Assembly: GCF_028554725.1 (NCBI RefSeq)
Contig: NC_071667.1
Span: 49,531,501 to 49,595,500 of the forward strand
Length of the DNA stretch: 64,000 nt
Direction of reading: 5' to 3'
From: Zeugodacus cucurbitae
Lineage: Eukaryota; Arthropoda; Insecta; Diptera; Tephritidae
The position numbers were made by a program, and so were the translations under genes. Below, piece after piece: positions 25,701 through 37,189 of the stretch. Each line of letters opens with the position of its first letter. The first letter of the stretch is position 1. The notes below the pieces were generated by a model. The model ran no database searches. It was not told the origin of the DNA and was given only the letters and a program-made list of their open reading frames with translations.

Positions 25701-28700
25701 TATAAATATGGATGTTAAATATCGGAAAATCTGATTAAAAATTGTGTGAACTATTAGTATTTTTATACGGTTAGAATTGGGTAATTGCTTGATTTCACCA
25801 ATATATATACTTATGTACATGCATATATCTATATCTTAATAATTATTAGGTTGGTATATAGGTTTCGAGGAATATATGGAGATATACATAAATCAAATGA
25901 CACCATATTAAGCTTATTTTTTATAGCGAATTTAAAGAGGAGATCGCAAACTAGCTTTACGGCTGAATTAGTGTTTGTAATATAATATAACGTATTCTTT
26001 ATTTTTTCTATAAGTAAGTCGCAAACGTTTTGTGGTTAATTTCTGCAATAATCTCTCTCAAATTTCAATCAACTAATTAATTAATTAATTAATTCAACTA
26101 ATCTCTAAGTAAATACAGCAGCGCAAAGTATTCTGAGTTTGTGGAGGGAACACTTCTCCAGCCTGCTGAATGGCAGTGATAGTGCAACATCAGGAGATGG
26201 CGAACCCGGTTCCCCAATCGACGATGATGGATTTGAATCCCTGCAAAAATAATACGGCTGTGTAAGCTGACACTGAGCAACACCAAATGCTCCAACAGAA
26301 TCGGGAAGGGCCTCTCCAAACCGTTTTGTACCAAATGACGTTTTAAACAGGGTGACTCACTATCGTGTGACTTTTTTAACCTGGTGCTGGAGAAAATAAT
26401 ACGAGCCGCAAAGCTAAACAGAGAAGGCACAATTTTCTATAAGAGTGTACAGCTGCAAACAAACAGTCAGCGCACCCGTTGACAGTCATAACTTTGAAGC
26501 TGTAGATAATTTCGTATAGACAGGCACCAGCATCAACTCCTATAATCATGCCAGCCTTGAAATCCAACGCAAAATCACACTTGCCAACAGGTGCTACTAT
26601 GGACTGAGTAGTCAATTGAAAAGTAAAGTCTTCTCTCGACGAACCAAAATCAAACTCTACAAGTCGCTTGTTATTTCCGACCTGATGTATGGCGCAGAAG
26701 CGTGGACGATGACAACATCCGATGAGACGACTCTTGGGGTTAATACCGCAGATGATGGAATTATGAGCTGTATGTGGTATTCGAAGACATAAAGATAGTT
26801 CAGTGAATAAAGAGACAGCGGCTACGCTGGCTAGGTGATGTTGTTCGAAAGTGTTCGATGCCGTGGAAGAGGCAGATCTGCAGACCTCCACTCCGTTGGA
26901 AGGACCAGAATAATTATGATTTAATTTACTATTTTTAGACTCCAAGTAATTTTTATATTTGTTTGAAAACCACCTCAAGTCTTTAGCATTTGATTTGTGA
27001 CTACTAGCTTTGTAAAACAAATTTTAATCACTACTCTACTACTCAAGTATATGTATGTAAGTTTTTCAATTAAGAATTAGAAAGGTTATATTTTAAATCG
27101 AAATAAAATTATTTTCTTCTATCAGATCTATAGATCTAAATTTTTTTAATTTTAATAATACTTTTTCAGTGTTGAACACAAACAAATTTAAAAACAAAGC
27201 AATGAATTAAAAATCGTTATTTAGAAAATCCAAAAGTATTCCATATTTTTTTATGTTCTGTGCGAAATTATATTAATTTTATAAAAATATAAAGCAAATA
27301 ATAGTTTATTTTCCAAATTATTTAATTGCCATTATGTTCCCTATATAAAATGAACGCGTTTTGAAAAACAGTGAATAGACCAAGCTAGTCAAAATTCATG
27401 TTATAATAATAAAGTTGTCGATACCCAAGTGTGTCAATAACTTCCACCCGAAATATTACAACATAACGAATTCGATTGAAAAGATAATCGTCGATTTCAT
27501 TATGTGTCTTCAGCAGACGACCGATTAATGCCAGCAGCGATGGATAACGTATCTACCTGTAATGCTATTGCTATGCAGAAAATTATATAATAACAGCAGA
27601 AACTAGCGCGGACATGCAACAACACAACAAAACAAAACATGACACCATCACAACAAATAGCGAAGCAACAAACAACTTTCAAATACAACCAAACTCATAA
27701 GCCAAATTAAAAGACTGAAAAGCTGAGACAATAAAAATGAATAATAAAATTCAAGCAAAACGGAAGAGGTAAATAAACAAAAATAAAATACAGATTACTT
27801 TGGACGGACGTACGAAATAAAAGCGATGTAACTAGTTGTCGTGGGCAGTAGACGACCGACCGCTCGTGCTACTTACTATAAGCGCGCTATTATTTCTCTT
27901 TCACTTTCATACATGAAGAGTGCAAAACGAAAGCAAGAAAAGCACTGAGGAATGAAGTAAACTCTGTTTACAATGGGCCGCGCCATAAAATTTGCAATGG
28001 AAACTTGCGGCATAATGCAGTGAAGGCGTAAGAAATGAAAAATGAATAACGAATTGCGTGGAAAAGTAAACAAAATGCATGCAGCATGCACTTGAACTTG
28101 TTATTGCTGCGCGCTGCACTTGAATAGCGCACGCATGCGCGCAAGCTTTGTGCAATTTTCGCTTTGTTTATGCGCTTTACTCTATTTTCTAGCGTGTATT
28201 TTCATTAGCATCGTTATCTCCTGTCCACTTTGTAATAGCTATTGCATTAATGCAGGCAAATTGGAAAAACTTTTTTAATTGCGATTACACCATAGTTGTG
28301 GCGCTGCGTCACCTACCCTGTAGGAATAGTGAACAACCAGAGTATCATTGTTTGTCGTCAGTCATCGACTATTCGATTAACCGCTCATTTTCGACTATTC
28401 GGTTAACCGTTCGTTGTCGACTATTCGAATAGTGCAAGTTCATTAATTTTCTTATTTTTATTGAAAAAAGTGAAACATTAAAACTAACAAAAAACTCGCT
28501 ATTTTTTATGACTGTCATACCAAAACTGTTGTTGTTTCACATGCAAAATTAAAATATGACTGATACAACACTGCGTGGTATGTTTCTTGAGTTCGCTATT
28601 CTATACCCCTACCCCCTTGCTGCCGAATTTTTTCGGTTTTTTGCGGCATATGCCTAGTACTGCAGTAACCGGTTACTTTTTGGAACCGGTTTTTTTGGGA

Positions 28701-30150
28701 CACACTCGTGGCAGTGTGGGCGGTCGGTGGGTGGGGCTTTGGGGCATTTTGGGGCAAAACTTCGACGAGTGGGTAGTCGGTTTTCTGTGAATAACCGGTT
28801 TTTTTGGGGTCGGTCAGTGGTCGGTTTTGCTCGTGCCGTTCTGCCCGAACACTTCTCAACCGATTTATACCGCACATTGTACATATTTGGAAAATACGGA
28901 CATATATCTGGAAAATCAAAGGCTTTTAGACTGCAAACAATTTTAATTTATTCGAATAGTGACAGTATAACTATTCGAATAACCGCAGTAGAACGACTAT
29001 TCGAATAGTCGGAACATTGCGACTAACCGAATAGTGCTAACCGGTTAATATTCGTACGAACGGTTACAAACCGCATATTCGAATAATCGGTTTTCAGGTT
29101 AATCGAATAATTTCAAGAGCCCTAATTCCTTCTAACATGGCTTGGAACCGACCAGAAAAATAATTCTAAAATTAATTCAGTTTTTCTATCAGTTGGAAAA
29201 TGATTTTCTAGTTGCGATGGTGGTAAAATTTTAGCCAAATTGTATATATTCCCAAACTGTAATATGTCAGAGAACCCAAATTACCACGAAAGACCAAAAC
29301 ATCGACATTTATTTGAAAACATGTACTTTAACGTAACACTTTTTTTTTGAGAAAATATTGTTTCCAGATTCTCCCATTCGTTATAAAGCACAATGATATT
29401 TCAAACAAGCGACTGTGCTGAAGGGAATCTGGACCTTAAGAAGTGACTTAATAAATGCTCCATTTTGGGGTCTTCTGTGATTATTCCTCTGGAACCATAA
29501 ATGTATCAAAGCACTTTAAATATTGAATAGCTCTATAGATTATAGTAATATATTATTTTAAGGTAACATCACTTTTTCCTCTTTCAATTCAACGTTAAAT
29601 ACATATGAGTATTTTGTAATTGCGGTTTTTATTTTAATTTTTCCATAAGTATGAGATAATTGAATTGGAATATATATTGTATTCAAAACATTTCATTAAA
29701 CAACTGCCAACTGTCCTCTTTGGTATGTGAGAGATTTACAAAAACACACGACGTTGTGTTGTTGTGTTGCTGGTTTTCTCAACAACAAAGTGTAACAGCC
29801 AAGTTCAATAATCAATAAAGCCTTTGCAAAATATGGCAAAGGCACTTTTTGCTGCGATACATTGACTGCAATTGCAAATATCTGACTTTGGACACTTTCT
29901 CTGCACTAAGTGTATGTTTTAATAAACACAATTTTTAAAATAATTACTCATTTCTTTAACTAATCGCTTGTTGTTGCAATTATATGCAATATATGAGCTC
30001 GCTGTTTGCATATGGACACTAATTTTTGACGACATTTCTTGATTGAATTTCAAATTTTCTGCATGCATACCGCAAACGCACAGCCATTACATACAGTTAT
30101 TCAAGCAGAGGCGCTACAACACACGCACAAGCATACTGACTCACCTTCAT
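16714..30150 (-). CDS. Secreted Gly/Ser-rich protein, four-exon gene
   Basis: Reconstructed coding exons: 30150-30145 (ATG AAG then a GTGAGT donor), 22405-22106, 22011-21660 and 16922-16714, totalling 288 codons plus stop. All junctions have GT/AG and matching phase (0, 0, 1). The two-codon MK exon is typical of fly cuticle and secreted proteins. Joined to exon 2 it gives MKLFYILLLTLPLLAHSYPA, a clear signal peptide. An acidic propeptide-like stretch ends at QITKRSGSF, a dibasic processing site. Then follow a Gly run, an amphipathic region FKKSVLNTIFQAVKAITGGV with LIKGSGYALSASGNL, a second Gly/Ser run, and a Tyr/Pro-rich tail with THQYLPP and SNYLPSGY, ending SNDGA. Probably an extracellular, possibly cuticular, structural protein; no named family is claimed. 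Exons 2-3 are firm. The MK exon and last exon are inferred from phase and signals. Confidence 0.68.
16923..17953. other. Intron sequence, nothing recognised
   Basis: Part of the inferred 4.7-kb third intron of the Gly/Ser-rich gene. It holds a GA run at 17019-17034. A short ATG-plus-donor look-alike near 17190-17224 lacks an acceptor and was not used. Confidence 0.4.
17958..18461. mobile_element. piggyBac-like MITE
   Basis: 504-base segment bounded by TTAA on both sides (17954-17957 and 18462-18465). Its ends read CCCTTTCATACCC on the left and, inverted, CCCTCTAATGCCC on the right. TTAA targets with CCCT ends are the hallmark of the piggyBac superfamily. Just inside the left end is a palindrome, AATGTTGACTATAGGCAACA. 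No transposase was recognised, so it is non-autonomous. Confidence 0.78.
18834..19175. mobile_element. hAT-like MITE with TTCGAA palindromes
   Basis: 342-base element flanked by an exact 8-bp duplication ATTCACAA (18826-18833 and 19176-19183), the hAT signature. The left end reads TAGACTCTT; the right end inverted reads TGAGCTCT. The inside is dominated by subterminal copies of the palindrome CGACTATTCGAATAGTCG and variants. No coding capacity. The same words occur in the larger repeat at 28.4-29.1 kb. Confidence 0.85.
19184..21659. other. Intron sequence, no exon accepted
   Basis: Rest of the inferred third intron of the Gly/Ser-rich gene. A less AT-rich patch at about 20040-20440 and a hydrophobic minus-strand frame near 20940-21060 were examined but lack splice context. 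Confidence 0.4.
22412..26100. other. Intron 1 sequence, nothing recognised
   Basis: Part of the inferred 7.7-kb first intron of the Gly/Ser-rich gene. AT-rich, with scattered ACATATGTATG words and an ATTA run near 26078-26095. No exon or transposon terminus was identified. Confidence 0.4.
26107..26912 (+). mobile_element. RTE-type LINE fragment 1, internally deleted
   Basis: Plus-strand relic of the LINE seen more completely at 48.5-50.8 kb. The left part matches the segment before the reverse transcriptase fingers (WREHFSSLLNGSDS, then DGEPGSPIDDDG). It then jumps straight to the region before the thumb (CKLTLSNTKCSN in degraded form), so several hundred bases including the palm start are gone. 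The right part contains LEIQRKITLANRCYYGLS, TKIKLYKSLVIS and LMYGAEAWTMTTSDETT. It breaks off before the usual 3' tail. Frameshifts and stops are frequent. Confidence 0.85.
28355..29128. mobile_element. hAT-like palindrome-rich repeat, larger relative of the 18.8-kb MITE
   Basis: Both flanks of this block carry CGACTATTCGAATAGT-type palindromes and GGTTAACCG words. The right end reads, inverted, TAGGGCTCTTGAAATTATTC, matching the left end of the 342-base MITE at 18834. The core (about 28600-28850) is different: G/T-rich with repeated AACCGGTTTTTTTGGG. I could not define the left terminus or a target duplication, so this may be a composite with a second repeat nested inside. Confidence 0.6.
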
Positions 30151-30420
30151 TTCGTTGCTGGCTGTTGTTGTGCTGCTGCAGTTTAAGTGGAAATTAATTG
30201 TCCACTGTTGAATATTTTATCTAAAGATGGTGAACTATTTACCAGCGAGTTGATTTGATCAGCGCAAATGCGTTTGTGACGTTGTGTGTCAAATTAAATT
30301 AAAAAAGCAAATAAATGAAATACCGAAATGAAAAGTACTACGCCACGGCACCGACGACGTGCGTTGCGTTCCGTAACTAAATCACTTTTACTCGCGACCG
30401 TTTGTATGGATTAAATGTCG
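30151..30420 (-). promoter_or_regulatory. Probable leader and promoter of the Gly/Ser-rich gene
   Basis: Less AT-rich sequence directly upstream of the MK exon, with CAGCAGCACAACAACAGCCA close to the start codon, as is common in fly 5' untranslated leaders. No TATA box is obvious on the minus strand. Confidence 0.35.
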
Positions 30421-32460
30421 ACCGAAAACGCCGACCAAAATCGCTACAACAAGGTAAGAGCAATATTTGTTGTTGTTGTTGGGAATTAACGCTTTATTAA
30501 TGCTGTTGTTGTTGCTGTTACTGTTGTAATACACTGGAAGTGCGTTTGTTTTAGCATTCGTTTTTCGTTTCTTCCGCAGCTAGGCACTCTTGTGTTGTTC
30601 GTTTCACTCAACTTTCTTTCCACAAAACAAAAAAATGTGATTTCATGTGTTTTTGCTGGTCTTTTCGCCACTTCGACACTTTGCAATGGCAACACTTTTT
30701 GAAATTTTTGAATTTTTCTTTTATTGATAAGCTTTGCACTTTTTCCGCGCTGCTTTCTCGCAAAAACCGCAAACCGCACGTATTTACTTGTATTGCTGCT
30801 GCTGTTGCTATTGCCGTTAGCTCCAAGCTGTTGCCGCCTCGACGTGTTCAACTAATCTGTCGTTCGGTTTTGCAGCGTCGGCGACTTTTAAAGTGCGACG
30901 TTGCCGCATCACCGGCGAGCGTTTACCGTCAACTCGCTCTCTTTGGGGTGCCTATGCGCCACTGGTGACTTGTTGCTCTTGTTGCAGCAAAGCAGCAAAG
31001 GCAAATTGGGCAAAATGTTGGGTGCATAGCATTTTGGCTCTCCGCGGCGTTTGCTCACTCGCCGCTAGACTTTGTACTCGCATGATTTGCTCTTAATTTT
31101 TATGTTATTGTTATTGCTTTATCATAGTTGTTTTTGTTGCTTGCTTTTTATCGAAACAATTCGTTTGTAGTTTATGCATTTCGACTTGACTTTATTTCCT
31201 TGACGCGCCACAAGTGTGCCGATTGTGTTAGTTGTACTCGTACATTTGATATCAGAATGTTGCAAGAGTTTATCGTTGCAGCAGTGTGTTGTTGCTATCG
31301 CCACGCATTTTTGTTATTTTTTTTTTATTTACCTATGCAATTGATATTTAATCGCATTCGACTTATTGCAACGCACTGGGGTTAACAGCCAAAATAAGCT
31401 AACAAAAGACTTAAGACACGAACTCGTTGCTGGCTGGAGCATTTGAAGGGAAGTGTTTGCTTAGCGTGTCTGATTTTTATGACTGCAGCAATTATTTTTC
31501 TGGTCAGCGTAGGTGATTGGTGGGCAATTTTTACAAATGACGTTGGTATAATTTAGCCTCTTAAGGGAATGGCTGGATAATTGAGGAAGTATTTTGCGAC
31601 GGTCTCAAAAATCAATATATTGGTTTAGTGCTATTGTAATGGCTGTATTCCCATTCACATTCGAACGTGTAAAACACATTTGCACATTTCCTTCTTGATA
31701 AAGATTTTTCTCCATTTATTATTAAATTTGTTTTTTATTTGTATTTTTATAAAAAATAATATTTAGATATGAAGAACTGACAGTAGTAGATATGGGTTAT
31801 TTGCTTAAGCGAAACCTTGAAATAATTTTTGATAAACCTTAATTTAGAGAAAGAAAAAATCAAATGAGAAATAGTTGTAGTTAGTGGTAGACGATAGTCT
31901 CCTATCAGACTTTGTTGAAAAGTCAGGATAAATAATCAGATTTAAAAGGATTACGGGTATTGTGCCAAATTTTGTATTGTTTCCCGTTTCCTCAAACAAA
32001 ATGGAAGTAAATATTAGTATTGAGGGAAAATTGGATTTTATAAGCAGTTATAGCTATTTTGCAAACCAATAGAGCTTTTTTTATATAATTATTGTAGTAA
32101 AAGATATAAATAATATGTTCCAAATAAGAGCACAATGTTTTGCATAGAGCTCTCACATACTCAAGTATTCATGAACTTTGAGTCCAATGCATTTCTTAGA
32201 TATATTTTTATCTTAGCATTAAACCTCATCAAAAATCGTTTGTTGTGTTTTATGCACGGCATCTAACAAATCATCGCTTAAAAAATGTCGCTTCATTAAC
32301 TACCAGTTTTACCACTTTTTCAAAATATCCCACAAAGTAATCTCCTGTTGCATAGGTATGAAACAAACGTGCCTTTTAATTATTTTTGGGGTGATAATTG
32401 TCATGAAATTCTTCATAGAGGAGGATCCGCTCTGGCTTTAGTTTCACTAAATTAACTAAG
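30421..32460. other. Intergenic, no gene accepted
   Basis: Upstream flank of the minus-strand gene. The first 650 bases are less AT-rich and contain GTT/CAA triplet runs, which create open frames on both strands without splice or domain support. The remainder is AT-rich with nothing recognised. Confidence 0.4.
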
Positions 32461-34190
32461 AACTATGCTTAATTCCAAGGTGGTATTCTGGTAACCGATG
32501 TCCAGGGCATACTGGGATTATGGTGGGAACACTTCTCCGACCTGCTGAATGGCAGTGAGAGTACAACACCAGGAGATGGCGAACCCGATTCCCCAATCGA
32601 TGACGATGGAATAGATGTTCCATTACCCGACCATGATGAAATTCGGATAGCAATTACCCGCTTGAAGAACAACAAAGCAGCGGGGGCCGATAGATTACCG
32701 GCAGAACTATTCAAATTCGGCGGCGAAGAACTGATAAGGTGCATGCATCAGCTTCTTTGCAGAATATGGTCGGAAGAAAGCATGCCTGACGATTGGAATC
32801 TCAGTGTACTCTGCCCAATACACAAAAAGGGAGACCCCACAATTTGCGCCAATTACCGTGGGATAAGTCTCCTCAACATCGCGTATAAGGTTCTGTCGAG
32901 CGTATTGTGTGAAAGACTAAAGCCCACCGTCAACAAACTGATTGGACCTTATCAGTGTGCTTTAGACCTGGAAAATCAACAACAGACCAGATATTCACCA
33001 TGCGGAAAATTTTGGAGAAGACCCGTGAAAATAGGATCGACACACACCATCTCTTTGCCGACTTTAAAGCTGCTTTCGACAGCACGAAAAGGAGCTGCCT
33101 TTACGCCTCGATGTCTGAATTTGGTATCCCCGCAAAACTAATACGGCTGTGTAAATTGACGTTGAGCAACACCAAAATCTCCGTCATGATTGGGAAGGAC
33201 CTCTCTCAGCCGTTCGATACCAAACGAGGTTTCAGACAAGGTGACTCACTATCGTGCGACTTCTTTAACCTGATGCAGGAATAAATTATAAGAGCTGCAG
33301 AGCTAAACAGAGAAGGTACAATCTTCTACAAGAGTGTACAGCTCCTGGCGTACGCCGATGATATTGATATCATCGGAAGCAAAAACCGCGCCGTTTGTTC
33401 TGCTTTTTCCCGCATGGATAAGGAGGCGAACCGAATGGATCTGGAGGTGAATGAGGACAAGACGAAATATCTCCTGTCATCAAGCAAACAGTCAGCGCAC
33501 TCGCGTCTTGGCACCCACGTCACTGTTGACAGTCATAACTTCGAAGTCGTAGATAATTTCGTATACCTGGAAACCAGTATCAACAACACCAACAATGTCA
33601 GCCTTGAAATCCAGCGCAGAATCACTCTTGCCAACAGGTGCTACTTTGGACTGAGTAGGCAATTGAACAGTAAAGTCCTCTCTCGACGAACCAAAATCAA
33701 ACTCTACAAATCGCTTATCATTCCCGTCCTGCTTTATGGTGCAGAAGCTTGGACGATGTCAACATCAGATGAGACGACACTAGGAGTTCTCGAGAGGAAA
33801 ATTTTGCGCAAGATGTATGGTCCTCAGAACATTGGCAACGGCGAATACCGCAGACGATGGAACGATGAGCTGTACAACTCATACATCGTACTCGTACGAC
33901 GACATTGACATAGTTCAGCGAATAAAAAGACAACGGCTACGCTGGCTAGGTCATGTTGTCCGAATGGACGAAAACACTCCAGCCCTGAAAGTGTTCGATG
34001 CAATACCCGCCGGAGGAAGCCGAGGAAGGGGAAGGCCTCCACTCCGTTGGAGGGACCAGGTGGAGAGCGATCTGGTTACACTTGGGATCTCCATTGGCGC
34101 CGAACTGCGAAGGAGGGAGAGAGGTGGCGCACTATCGTCGATTTGGCTATAACCGGCTAAACGGTTGCAACGCCAATCACATACATACAT
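32461..34190 (+). mobile_element. RTE-type LINE copy 2, 5'-truncated, frameshifted
   Basis: About 1.7 kb of a non-LTR retrotransposon on the plus strand. Conserved reverse transcriptase blocks are visible: NNKAAGADRLPAELFK, WNLSVLCPIHKKGDP, NYRGISLLNIAYKVL, the DFKAAFDSTKR finger/palm block, GFRQGDSL, and AYADDIDIIG with the catalytic YADD. After the thumb come KLYKSLIIPVLLYGAEAWT and the C-terminal RQRLRWLGHVVRMDENTPA, typical of RTE elements often annotated craniofacial-development-2-like. Breaks include a frameshift near 32960, a stop near 33280 and a frameshift near 33885. The 3' end is a short tail of CATA repeats near 34180, as expected for RTE. The endonuclease is missing. Confidence 0.92.
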
Positions 34191-34194
34191 GCTT

Positions 34195-34790
34195 AATTCC
34201 TATTTCTTCTTCTTCTTTGGGACTACAACCATGATCGGTCCTTTGCGAAATCACGTCAGTTGCATATCCCAAGGCCAGACAGTTACCTATGCACTTAAAA
34301 CTTCCATTGAATGCGTGGGCGCCCTTGTTTCCGTTGTCCCCCCATTAGTCCTCAATCGAAGGATCTTTTCACTTTCATACATACGGCATGGCTTAACCAG
34401 CATATCCCATATTGTTGCACATCTCATACAGTTCATGGTTCCACCTTCTGCGGTACTTCTCGTTCACGCGGACGGCTCCAATCGTGTGGAGAACAGTTCT
34501 CTCAAATGCTCCAAGTACCTTCTTATGACGCGTTGTCATCGTCCATGTTTCTGCACCGTATAATAGGACGGGATTGATGAGAGACTTATAGAGCATAATT
34601 TTTGTTCTGCGGTTGATTACCAGGCTTAGATGCTGGTTTCGACATAAACCAAGTCCTTAACATTTTAAAATGTATAGCTGCTAATAGTGACGTAGTTCCC
34701 AAACCGCGAGGAATCTTTTGGTGTGGCCTCCAGGTACTTTGTCTAGCCCTCGTTTATCACACAACCAACCTTCTCTTTCTACTGATGTCA
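34195..34790 (-). mobile_element. Second RTE-like LINE lineage, 3' fragment
   Basis: Minus-strand fragment encoding GKTKYLEATPKDSSRFGNYV, then INRRTKIMLYKSLINPVLLY, GAETWTMTTRHKKVLGAFER and RRRWNHELYEMC. These match the post-palm region of copy 2 in arrangement but differ clearly in sequence, so it is another family of the same clade. The 3' end is an AAG run near 34205-34220. It abuts the 3' tail of copy 2 tail to tail. Confidence 0.82.
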
Positions 34791-35084
34791 ACGTCAACCA
34801 CGTCTGTATCAAAAATGTCGAATATGGTTTAGGAAGTGTTTTTTTCTTATCTTTTTGGGATTATTATTATTGAGATAGCATAAATTCATTTAATTTATTT
34901 TAAGTTTTCCAACATATGTAATTTAATATTCAGCTTTTCGGGCTTACATGTACGCTTTATATTGTTTTGGTTGCACCATTAACAAATCACCTGAAGTGGC
35001 AGGTGGCAGCCTATGTTTCAGCTGAGCACATGCAGACGTTTAAAATAAATTCGCCAAGTTAAAATGTAAAAACACAAAAAAAAA

Positions 35085-35832
35085 AAAAAACAAGTAAGGA
35101 AGGGGTAAGTTCGGGTTTCACCGAACGTTTTACACTCTCGCAATTAATTTATTTAATCTTATTAACATAACAAACAATTAGGCCCACATATTCGGCATAT
35201 ATATGGTATAAAGTCCATTGAAAGTTGGAAACCCTAATATTAGTTATATGGGAGCTAGGGGAAGTTATGACTCGATTTCACTCATTTTTGGCGCGGAGAC
35301 ATATTATTAGAAGACACATATTCCCTCTGAGTTTCTACAAAATATCTGAGAGACTAACCTATATTTTCGGTAAAAAATTTGTTAAAAGCACGGATGTCCT
35401 CATATTCGATATATAGGGTCTTGAAAACTTATGGACTGATTTCGACGATTTTCAGAAGGGCGATGCCACTCTTTAAATGCAGAATTTTTGCAAAGTTCTA
35501 TTCCGATATCTTCACTAGTACTTACTTTATATATTGTAAAGTAAACGATTCAGATCGACTTCAAAGTTCTAATATGGGAAGTAGGCGTGGTTGTGAACCG
35601 ATTTGGACTATTTTCACAACATGTCATTGTGAACCAAGGTAGATATTACGAACCGAATTTCATTGACTTCCCGGACAGACAGACATACGGATTTGAACTT
35701 TACTCTTCACCCTGATCATTTTGATATACATAACCCAATATCTAACTCGTTTAGTTTTAGGACTTACAATCAACAGTTATGTGAACAAAACTATAATACT
35801 CTCTTTTGCAACTTTGTTGCGAGAGTATAAAA
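35085..35832 (-). mobile_element. Interspersed repeat with internal inverted ends and terminal hairpin
   Basis: About 750-base copy of a family seen at least five times here. An ACTCTCGCAA word at about 35135 is matched by its inverse TTGCGAGAGTATAA at about 35818. Outside the left word lies a hairpin, GTTCGGGTTTCACCGAAC, and then AAGGAAGGGG next to a poly-A-like run. Subterminal inverted repeats plus a hairpin at one end are the plan of short non-autonomous Helentron-type elements, so that is my best guess with the element reading on the minus strand. No coding capacity. Confidence 0.6.
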
Positions 35833-37110
35833 ATTAACTGCAAACAATTGTGGAAAAATGTGTGGTGCGTACTTTCGGTTTTATAAACGCGGCAAAAGTG
35901 CATCTACCAAAACGAAAAATTGCATTAAATTCATAATCAACACATGCAGTTGCACTCAGGCAAATGCAACAAATGCGCTCCTCCGCTAGATTTGGTCGAG
36001 TTAACACCCAAGTTTTGTCAAAATTGTTTAAGTGATTGTTGTTGCCATTTTTCACTGTTACATAATCTGCTGCAAATTTGTTGTTTTTTTTTTTTGAGTA
36101 TTTTATGGTGCCAACTGCAGATTCGCGTGGAACAAGCGCTGCTCCAGCGAACAACTCGAATTTTGGACGAACGCATGTGGCATATGCCACATCACAGTCA
36201 CACACACTCACAGGCAAACGCGAACTCAAGCAATTTGCATAAGCTAAAATATACATATAACTGTTTAAGTACGGACAGACATCGTATGCATGTGTGTGAT
36301 GAGCATCCAAAGAGACGCCACGCAGTCCGCACTCAGTTCAGCTCAACTGGATTACGGCGAATGTGGCAGACAGGCCAACAGCAACAGCTGGCATACGTTT
36401 GTGTAATGCATTTTCGGACGCATGCATGCAGTGTGGCTGGCTACAATTGAGGCTCTCATGAGCCATCACAATGCTTGCCTCGCAGGAAATATCGCAAAAT
36501 CACTAGGTGCCGCGAGCAATTGGCTTTTGACTTTTCGGTTGATGAACTTTCCTTTGTTCCCCAGCACTTTTATGTGCTAAGGATTGAATATATATATGTA
36601 TTAAGTCCACACATATATTTATTTATACATATACATATATAATATGGCATATACTTCAATATATCTACTGCCGTTCGCCTCAGTTGACACAGTGATAATG
36701 AACTTTTGTAACCGTTGAACTTTCCGACCATTCATTTGGTTAATGGCTCTCTCGCTCATTAAATTATGTGCCCGCATTGTGTATTTTAAGCTTTATCAAA
36801 ACACATTACATAATCCACATACGCTGTACTTAGTGGCGCTCATTGCAAGATTTGAAATGGGTCATTTAATCTGCGATATTAATTAGATGACGATGCTGCG
36901 TAAGCTGTTGAGACGAATTTGGGAGCCCCAATTTTAATTATTTCCGCTTAATTGTATTCGTCCGAGTAGTCTTCAAGCACACATACATATATAAATAGTT
37001 AAATAAACTAATATTATATTATTGTTGAATTAAGATTTGAGCTATTGTTTGACGTGTTATTTCATTGAAGTAAGTGAATCGAAATACTCATGACAGAGTT
37101 CAAGATCGGG
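35833..37110. other. Intergenic, nothing recognised
   Basis: Less AT-rich around 35930-36480, with open frames on both strands that overlap and lack domains or splice signals. I consider them spurious. Confidence 0.35.
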
Positions 37111-37189
37111 GCGGACTATTTAAGTATTTATAGTACATGTATGTAGGTATATACACAAGTGACATATTCAACACCTTTGTTTGACCACA

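Noticed and set aside
30413..30454. ATG followed by 13 open codons (STENADQNRYNK) and a GTAAGAG donor on the plus strand
   Set aside because: No downstream plus-strand exon of matching phase was found, and it lies in the likely promoter of the minus-strand gene.
35834..36450. Overlapping open frames on both strands with Cys/His-rich stretches
   Set aside because: They overlap on opposite strands, show no domain, and the region has no splice-supported exon.
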